A DNA stretch of 64,000 nucleotides from Anthonomus grandis grandis (lineage: Eukaryota > Arthropoda > Insecta > Coleoptera > Curculionidae): assembly GCF_022605725.1 (NCBI RefSeq), contig NC_065548.1, positions 5,737,644 through 5,801,643 of the forward strand. The letters are read 5' to 3'. The notes beneath the pieces were generated by a model. The model was not told the DNA's origin. It ran no database searches and saw only the letters and a program-made list of their open reading frames with translations. The position numbers and the translations under genes are program-made. Shown here piece by piece: positions 55,781 to 64,000 of the stretch. Numbering within the stretch: position 1 is the first letter of the stretch; each line of letters begins with the position of its first letter.

Positions 55781-58050
55781 TAAAGGTGATTAAAGAACTG
55801 AGATAGGGATATGTCCGAAAAACCGGCCTGAAAGTCGAGGTTTTGGCTCTCCTACGACCTATATCCTGGACGCAGTTTAAGAATAGTGAAGAATCATTAT
55901 GAAATGATTGTTTTCATACGTAATTGAATAAACCTCAACAGAAAAATACAATTTTAAACCAATCCTGAAGATATTAAATAACTGAGACAGGGATATGTCC
56001 GAAAAACCGGCCTAAAAGTCGAGATTTTGGATGTCCTGCGACCTATATCCTGGATGCAGTTTAAGAATAAGTCAAGAATCATTATGAAATGATTCTTTTC
56101 ATACGCAATTGAATAAACCTTAATAGAAAAGTACAATTTTAAACCAATACTATAGATATTAAATAACTGAGACAGGGATATGTCCGAAGAACCGGCCTAA
56201 AAGTCGAGATTTTGGATCTCCTACGATCTATATCCTCGACGCAGTTTCTGAATAAGTGAAGAATCATTATGAAATGATTGTTTTCATACGTAATTGAATA
56301 AACCTCAATAGAAAAATACAATTTTAAGCCAATACTGAAGATATTAAATAACTGAGACAGGGATATGTCCGAAAAACCGGCCTAAAAGTCGAGATTCTGG
56401 ATCTCCTACGACCTATATCCTGGACGCAGTTTAAGAATAAGTAAAGAATCATTATGAAATGATTGTTTTCATACCTAATTGAATAAACCTCAATAGAAAA
56501 ATACAATTTTAAGCCAATACTGAAGATATTAAATAACTGAGACAGGGATATGTCCGAAAAACCGGCCTAAAAGTCGAGATTCTGGATCTCCTACGACTTA
56601 TATCCTGGACGCAGTTTAAGAATAAGTAAAGAATCATTATGAAATGATTGTTTTCATACGTAATTGAATAAACCTCAATAGAAAAATACAATTTTAAGCC
56701 ATTACTGAAGATATTAAATAACTGAGACAGGGTTATGTCCGAAAAACCGGCCTAAAAGTCGAGATTTTGGATCTCCTACGACCTATATCCTGGACGCAGT
56801 TTAAGAATAAGTAAAGAATCATTATGAAATGATTGTTTTCATACGTAATTGAATAAACCTCAACAGAAAAATACAATTTTAAACCAATCCTGAAGATATT
56901 AAATAACTAAGACAGGGTTATGTCCGAAAAACCGGCCTAAAAGTCGAGATTTTGGATCTCCTACGACCTATATCCTGGACGCAGTTTAAGAATAAGTAAA
57001 GAATCATTATGAAATGATTGTTTTCGTACCTAATTGAATAAACCTCAAAAGAAAAATACAATTTTAAGCCAATACTGAAGATATTAAATAACTGAGACAG
57101 GGATATGTCCGAAAAACCGGCCTAAAAGTCGAGATTCTGGATCTCCTACGACTTATATCCTGGACGCAGTTTAAGAATAAGTAAAGAATCATTATGAAAT
57201 GATTGTTTTCATACGTAATTGAATAAACCTCAATAGAAAAATACAATTTTAAGCCATTACTGAAGATATTAAATAACTGAGACAGGGTTATGTCCGAAAA
57301 ACCGGCCTAAAAGTCGAGATTTTGGATCTCCTACGACCTATATCCTGGACGCAGTTTAAGAATAAGTGAAGAATCATTATGAAATGATTGATTTCATACG
57401 TAATTGAATAAACCTCAATAGAAAAATACAATTTTAAGCCAATACTGAAGATATTAAATAACTGAGACAGGGTTATGTCCGAAAAACCGGCCTAAAAGTC
57501 GAGATTTTGGATCTCCTACGACCTATATCCTGGACGCAGTTTAGGAATAAGTGAAGAATCATTATGAAATTATTGTTTTCATAGATAATTGAATAAACCT
57601 TAATAGAAAAATACAATTTTAAGCCAATACTGAAGATATTAAATAACTGAGACAGGGTTATGTCCGAAAAACCGGCCTAAAAGTCGAGATTTTGGATCTC
57701 CTACGACCTATATCCTGAACGCAGTTTAGGAATAAGTGAAGAATCATTATGAAATTATTGTTTTCATAGATAATTGAATAAACCTTAATAGAAAAATACA
57801 ATTTTAAACCAATACTGAAGATATTAAATAACTGAGACAAGGATATGTCCGAAAAACCGGCCTAAAAGTCGAGATTTTGGATCTCCTACGACCTATATCC
57901 TGAACGCAGTTTAAGAATAAGTGAAGAACCATTATAAAATTAGTGTTTTTATACGTAATCAATTAAACCTCAATAGGAAAACACAATTTTAAGCCAATAC
58001 CGAAGATATTAAATAACTGAGACTAGGATATGTCCAAAAAACCGGTTTTA
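55780..58050 (-). repeat. 185-bp satellite, 12 full units plus one partial
   Basis: The mark ACTGAGACAGGGATATGTCC falls at 55981, 56166, 56351, 56536, 56721, 56906, 57091, 57276, 57461, 57646, 57831 and 58016, exactly 185 bp apart; the first unit (55797) is 184 bp before. Each unit has an 8-bp hairpin, GAATCATT/AATGATTC with an ATGA loop (best in the second unit). A 60-codon minus-strand frame recurs in most units only because units are alike. Units at 56536 and 57091 share private variants (ACTTATATCC, AGCCATTACTG), a sign of multi-unit duplication or conversion. The last unit breaks down after CCGGTTTTAAATC. Confidence 0.95.
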
Positions 58051-59700
58051 AATCTTACACAAAAGTGCGATAGGATTGTCAAAAACTATCGGCACTTTCT
58101 TTGTAATCGTTGAAATGTAATGTAAATTCTGTCAAGTTTCTATGATATTCTTGACAATTTGTATTTCGTAATTTAATCTTTGTTTAAAAAAAATTACTGC
58201 TAGTGTAGTTTAAAATCTAAAAAAAATATGAAAAAATTGTCCATGCCCAAAAAAATCTATCAATTACTTTAAAAGCCTTAGAATATGCTAATAAAACCAA
58301 AAAAATTTTTTTTTTACATAATTATTAATGATGCTATTTCTTGCATCTTGCCCTACGATCCGATATACATAAAGGCGGCATATCGATAACCCAAAACCCC
58401 ATAAAATCTAAACAGTACGGTACCAATATAACATACACAAAACGTAGACCGTATAAAATCTACGGGGGCGGAAAACGTTGCATTTTCGCCCACCGTAGTA
58501 CTTCCTGTATGTCACCACGCCATGCTAGCAGCAGCCACATGTAAACCCATAGACTAAAAACGCGTTTTAAACTTTGTTGCTGCAATATTTCGTCTCAGCA
58601 GGAGACCCGACACTCGGAACAGGTGGTTTCTCCATTATATTTTGTTACAGTAACCTAGATTTACCTACATATGGTTTAAAGAAAAATTAATTCCGCATAA
58701 AACAAACTGAAAATCAGTTGGGGAGATTGATCATCTTGATCACCAAATTTTTAATTTATTTTCCCACCGTTTGGGATTTTCACCGTTACATATTAATCCC
58801 CTTTGGCCCAACCTGTAGATTTCTCCCAAGGCAGCTCTCCACCACAACCCAAACCACAACGAATCGTGATTTGACCATATAATGATGACACCTAATATTA
58901 AATGGTGAAAAAAATCTGCTTGAGTGAATCATGTGGTTTTCACAATTCGTCCCAAATACAACTATTGTTTTGATTCTGACGCATTTCAATTATTTTTCAA
59001 TGGACAATTTAATGTTAAATGAGAGGATACAGCTCTAGGATAATTTTTGCTGTGACTAATGCTAAAAAATCTGACATAATAATAATTGGGCCCTCGTAAG
59101 TGTTGAAAGAAGCAAAATATATGGGTGGTACCTGATCAGTGGCACGAGTAGACAGACGAACCGTTGCGAAAGGAAACAAAAAAAAAATTGTCGTACGTGA
59201 CATCGAAAAAATTCGCACAAGACTAAGAAGAACCGATTTTGCCGACAGGAACTCTTTAGGCTCAATGAGGAGACCTACGTTGAATGTTTAATATGAAAAA
59301 AAGCCGCTGAGGTTAGATTTTTAGATGTACGTTTCAGTCAACAGGCCTCGACTATTAAGAGTAGCACAAGAAAAAAATGTTACCGCACTAATTTTTGACC
59401 CAAAAAACCTTTATAAATAACGTAGTAAAATCCCAGAATTTTTACTAAACTTAAACTGTTTGATATACTGGAGTCTTCTTGACTCGGACCTTATTAGTAC
59501 ATCCGTGAAGACCCGATGTGTGAACATTCACACCTGAAATTTTCAAGGAAAATCCATAGATAAGATCGTAATATCCGCAAGAGAAATGCACATTCATTGT
59601 GGTCGGTAAAAATAATTTTGTTGGCAATTGTTAAATAAGAAAAATAAAATCGACATTAATTAACAAAGCTGATAAGTTAAGAAAGCAAAAAAAATCGTGA
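58051..59700. other. Single-copy, GC-richer region
   Basis: 58330-59620 has mixed composition with CpGs and no repeat match in the window. Frames at 58341-58544, 58786-58989 and 59015-59265 overlap on opposite strands or in two frames and show no domain, signal peptide or splice pattern. Possible regulatory DNA or an unseen non-coding gene. Confidence 0.35.
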
Positions 59701-59734
59701 TGGTTGTTAATTATTTTATAATAATTAGGAATGT

Positions 59735-60215
59735 TCAAGGGACATAAACCTTGGAATCTGGAGCTACTTATGGAGACCTTTTTTATTTAAGCAACACATG
59801 CTATGATCTCTTAAAGGCTTTCGACAGTGTTCACCACTAAAATGAGCTAATGATATTTATGAGGCAGGTGTGCAGGTGATCAGCAGTTACTTAAGTGACC
59901 ATAAGCAGTTAACTACTTTTATTAATATAACCTCTGATGAAGCAGAGTTGACTCAGGAAACAATATGATCTATTTTATTGACATTTATCGACTTAGACTT
60001 TGATTATTTGCTAATGACAATAACATTCACGTGCAGAGATGTATTTAAGAGGATCTTAATAAGATATGCTTCTTGTATTAATATTTTAACGGAATGGCTT
60101 AGCAAAACTGCGTTAAACTTATTGGAAGTATATTTTGATCCTTTCCTAAAGTTTGACAAGCACATTGATCGTTTATCAAACCCAATAATTCACGAAAAAC
60201 AAAGTTCTCAAAAAA
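59735..60215 (+). pseudogene. Decayed non-LTR retrotransposon reverse transcriptase
   Basis: Plus strand, several frames. YDLLKAFDSVHH (near 59789-59826) is RT motif A; SSYLSDHKQLT follows; SILLTFIDLDFDYLLMTITF (about 59970-60027) is the worn GSILGPLLF...YADD region; INILTEWLSKTALNL and KFDKHIDRLSN (to 60180) match the later WL-x-x-N-K-L-x-LN and H-I-x-x-L blocks of Jockey/CR1-type enzymes. Stops after motif A and before the YADD region prove it dead. The YADD catalytic box itself is not intact. Confidence 0.75.
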
Positions 60216-60229
60216 AGAAGTTTTCGTTG

Positions 60230-63080
60230 TATTTTTTTTCTTATTTTTCATATTTTAATTTTTAGTTATTATTTATTAAATGGTATAGCTCACCAACCCA
60301 ATGATTTATTGAAAAAAGTTTATAAAATTCAGTGGAAATATCAAGAAATTCAATGGATTAATTGGAAGTTGTATATTATTTATAAAAGTTTATATTGTGT
60401 TTAAATTTACTTGTGTGTTTTTTATTTATTGCAGAAAGTTTAAAAAAAAAATAAGAAAATATATTTAGGAAGATTGAGGCAAGATAATAAATTGTAAATA
60501 AAATGTAAGCAGAACGAGTAAAAAAAATATACAAATTAAAGAAAAAATCAAGGATTTCCTTGGAAATAGCAGAAAATTGAATATTCAGTTTTTTTTTTTA
60601 TTCCTTGTGCTTTATTAATTTATTAGGAAAATGTAGAAAAACATTAAAGAAATAATTGAAAATCCATGTAATATTTTGCATAATTTAAGACAAGAAAATA
60701 TACATACAATATACTAAATAAATAAGGCTAAATAACATAATTACAAAAATTACGTTAATATGCTGATAATTGTGCTTAATATTAAAAGGAAAAGGAAAAA
60801 ATAAAAACAAATTTATTGGAAAAAAAAATAATAAAAAAATCAATTATTAAATAAAAAAAAATCTGAAATGTACAAAGTTTCTTTAAGGAATCGGTCTACA
60901 AATTATTAGAATATTTGATTTTTCGATTTTTTTTTTGTTATTTTATGTAAAAAAAAATTAATAGCCAATTTTCAATAGTATGAGTTACGTAAAAATTTAA
61001 GAAAAAAACATAGTTTTTCGTAAAAAAAATCTCAAATATTCGTAAGGAAATAGGTTAAATTAAATCAATCTTTTGGGAAAAAACTATGGCTTTCAATTTT
61101 TGAAAAATACACAAATTTAAAGAAAAATTCATCACGTATAGTCAATAAATAAGGTTTTTAGAAATCATTTTTTTTCATTGTAGTTTTTTTTTGTAAAAGT
61201 ATTAGAAACATTTAATAAATTTTAATAAAAATGTGAATATTTAAAACGATTTATTGTATAATAAATTTTTTTAAATTTTTTATTGTTCTAATGCATAAAA
61301 ATAATTTAATTTTTTATGACTTAAAAATTTTAGAAAACTTAAAAATACCTTAAACGACTAAGAAAGAAAAGAAGGAACTAAAACCGGCAAGAATATTTTT
61401 AATTATTTTGTTTATTTTATTTAAAAACAGCTTCTAGAAAGTGAAGAGAAATAAAACAAAATATGCCAAAAAAAAAAAACAAAAATTTGAACTAAAAATG
61501 AGAAGAAAAATATTTTTTTAAGTCCAAAAAATCCAAAAAAAGAAAAGCCAAGGAAATTTAAAATAATTGCATATTTTTTTTACTTCTGCTGAGGCCTATG
61601 CAATTTTTATTATTATGATTTTAAAAAATCTATAAAGAGAAAATCCAGGAAAAAATTGAGCATTCACTGACTGTGAAAGGTTTACCTAAAAAGACCATTA
61701 TATGTGCCATTTATTTAAAAATTTGAATTGACATAAATAAAGAAGCATAAAATAATGAATAAATGAAGCCTTTTAATTTCATTGCATTGTATTAAAAAAA
61801 CGGTGTACAAAGGGGTGAGTTCACAGAACATAATTTAGGCAGAAAAACTATTTAAAAAAAATTAAATACCCTATAATTCCTATAATATTATGCTTCTGAT
61901 AAAAATGTCGTATATTCGTAAGTAACCTTTTTTAATTTCCTTATTTTTCGTTTTATATTGCAGGAAAATTTAAAAACAAATCTACATATTAACAATACAT
62001 TAATATGTTTAAATACAGTACCATTCATACAAGATATTTAAAGAAAAAAAAATTAAAAAAAATTAATTTCGCTTTAAATTAAAAGTTTTATATGCGATTT
62101 TTTATCTTAATTTTCATCCATTAACATTTACAAGATTTATCAGTCTGTCGAATGAAGTATATTTTGTCATTTTACGAAAAGAAACATTTTTAGCAAAAAT
62201 TTGTAATTTTGTCGAAAAACCCTAAAATAGGTGTCAAAAAACTTTCATTAATTAACCTGTACTGAAATTTTCAAAGGTATGAGGTACGTCAAAATAAAAA
62301 AAATCAATTCTCAAATATTGACTGAATTTTTTGAGAAATCTGTGAAGTAGATTTATTTAAGAAACATATAAACATGTACCAAATTTTAGAAATTTTTATT
62401 ATTTTTTAATTGCACTTGTTTTTTTTATTTATTTCTTATAATAGTATTTTGTTTTTTTTTTGACATGAGTCCGTACAACTTTCATATCAAAATGTTCGAT
62501 AATTGTTATTGTTCACATTAAATTGCACTGATTTAAGGATAAAAGATTTATTGTTTCCAAAAACATTTAGAAGTTTTAGTTTATTACACATAATTTTGAA
62601 TTTTTCATACTTAGTTCGATTTAATTTGAAAACAACTCTTAGGAAACTGAAAAAAAAATAAAACCTTTAAGAAAAATGTGAAGACAAATTACAAGAAAAA
62701 TATTTTTTTTTAAATTTATAAAAATATATGAAAATACTAAGAAGAAACAAAAAATCAGAATATTTTAAATAAAATTTAAACAAATCAGCATGATTTTTTT
62801 ATTTTTGCCTAAGCTTAAGGAAGTTTTCAGTAATATCTAATTAAAAAAATTATTTAAAAAAAACTCAAATTAATCCAAGAAAACCACTGTACATTAAGAG
62901 TGACTGTGGCGTGTTTCGTCCGAAAAACGTGAAAAATATAAACTAAATAATAAAACAATTAAAAAAGTGGTAAAAATGATTTACTGTAACATTAAAATTT
63001 ACAAGAATCAGAGTAAAATAATAAACCAATGAAGATAAATTGCCAATAAATAAAACAAATTTAATTCCAAGGAACCAATT
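60230..63080. other. Extremely AT-rich sequence
   Basis: Poly-A/T runs and AGAAAAA/AAATTTTT text. No repeat unit, gene or element end could be delimited. Confidence 0.5.
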
Positions 63081-63086
63081 GTAAAT

Positions 63087-63500
63087 TTGTTGAATAACTT
63101 TGGTGACAAGTTAATCGCATTTAAAAATGCTTATAAAAACCTGCAGAGGTATGAGTTCTGCAAAGAATTTTTAACAGAAAAATTATTATTTCAAAAAACA
63201 AAATTGGCGTCTGGTATAAACATGTTTTACCCTATAATCTTCATAATATACCTATCAATCTTCATGCACCCAAGTGACTCATATTTTATTAAATCATATT
63301 GCCACCCAATGGCACGTACATATCGCCGAAATTTTACCTCGTGGCGCTTACATTCCTGATCGATTAGATTCCCATAAAGTCCATTGAGAAAACACTTTTG
63401 CGAATGATAACCGATCGGGTTTCTTAGAACGGTTTTGAATAACCGGATACCAGGTTCTTTATGCAAACGCATTGCAAGGTGATACATACACCCAGTTAAG
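63087..63500. other. GC-richer patch with overlapping frames on both strands
   Basis: The minus-strand frame (63227-63487) reads HLAMRLHKEPGIRLFKTVLR and on to DQECKRHE before a GTAAAA donor-like site; it is less low-complexity than most. There is no recognised domain and no partner exon, so it is not called a gene. Confidence 0.2.
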
Positions 63501-63690
63501 GGGCAAATTTTAGCAAAAATCTAAGTAACACATGATAGTTAAATAAACGGTTATTTTTAGCTTACACTACATGTATATTTTTGGTTGAACTTCAACTGTA
63601 AATATCGAATAAAATGTCCATGTGATATACGTTGAGGAATGTGGTATTATCTTTGTGTTTTATTCGCTTTATGTTAGAAAGCATTTTTTC

Positions 63691-64000
63691 TCAGTTAATT
63701 ATTTTCTGCAAAAAAAACGTTTTTCAATAACACAACTCTTACCCCCCCACCCACCCCACATAACTTACTAGGTAAGAAATTGTTTTCCAAAATAATACGC
63801 ATGAATAACAGCTGATTTGTTTATTTGAATTTCATATAATTATATACATTTATATTAATAAGTATTTAATACAAAGAGAGTGCTATTAGATTGGATATTA
63901 TGGACAAAAAACGGTGATTTTTCAAAAGCATTTCTTACTGGGAAAATGTTTGGGGTGGGTGGGGGGGGTAAGGGTCGTGTTAATGAAAAAGAATGTTTTT
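63691..64000 (+). mobile_element. Foldback-like element, copy F, cut by the window end
   Basis: TTAATTATTTTCTGCAAAAA, the C-rich arm CTTACCCCCCCACCCACCCC near 63740, a ~150-bp AT middle with ATTAGATTGGATATTATGGA, and the G-rich arm GGGGTGGGTGGGGGGGGTAA near 63953. The right part continues beyond 64000. Confidence 0.75.

Noticed and set aside
55954..57840. Repeated 60-codon minus-strand frames, as if a repeat protein
   Set aside because: The 185-bp period is not a multiple of three, each frame is closed in every unit, and several units have lost it; the frame follows from monomer similarity.
59015..59265. Two overlapping minus-strand frames
   Set aside because: Different frames of the same DNA, both Phe-rich, no supporting signals.
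63087..63359. 90-codon plus-strand frame
   Set aside because: Overlaps an opposite-strand frame of similar length; neither has a recognised domain or a partner exon.

Overview
The window is strongly AT-rich eukaryotic DNA from an arthropod, most likely an insect. The reasons are introns with GT/AG boundaries, a mariner-type transposase of the kind common in insects, Jockey-type reverse-transcriptase scraps, hAT-like and Foldback-like elements, and a TATA plus CAGT-type initiator promoter. No bacterial gene organisation, rRNA, tRNA or CRISPR array is visible. The species cannot be told from the sequence alone.

One host gene can be supported. It lies on the minus strand and spans about 25.95 kb down to 2.93 kb. 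Its parts are a candidate promoter and first coding exon (25560-25979), an exon with a signal-peptide-like segment (11615-11901), a 36-codon exon (3688-3795) and a terminal exon (3073-3429) with stop and a nearby poly(A) signal. Phases agree at every junction. The three downstream exons encode a cysteine-free, helix-rich secreted protein of about 230 residues. Its layout (long helix A, loop, helices B, C and D) resembles long-chain four-helix cytokines of the CNTF/LIF/Unpaired type. The largest intron carries a GC-richer island (about 23.03-23.29 kb) with a palindromic kB site, a perfect CRE and a STAT-type site, as would suit an immune-induced cytokine.

Almost everything else is repeats. From 1 to about 1 kb is a broken mariner-like element. 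From 1.4 to 7.0 kb and 16.9 to 19.1 kb are about 18 copies of a cassette pairing two primer-binding-site-like motifs (TGGCGCAGTCGGTAGGAT, then TGGCGCCCAAC). Between 8 and 31.4 kb a 19-bp motif, TGCATAACTTAAATGGATA, recurs about 25 times in one orientation inside diverged tandem repeats. Copies of a palindromic Foldback-like element with C-rich/G-rich (G4-capable) arms sit at 20.7, 30.4, 33.8, 42.2, 48.1 and 63.7 kb. The 42.2-kb copy holds a 3.17-kb hAT-like element with a 5-bp target duplication provable from a paralogous empty site; the 48.1-kb copy holds a MITE.

Further right lie a divergent pair of ~170-bp tandem arrays (35.2-38.0 kb), a triplicated ~1.6-kb unit (49.8-54.2 kb), a regular 185-bp satellite (55.8-58.05 kb), a decayed non-LTR reverse transcriptase (59.7-60.2 kb) and very AT-rich unassigned sequence to the end. 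GC-richer single-copy islands (7.2-8.0, 14.4-14.8, 19.2-19.8, 23.0-23.3, 25.7-26.2, 36.0-36.5, 47.4-47.95, 54.3-55.7, 58.3-59.6 kb) stand out and are the likeliest places for regulatory DNA or missed exons.
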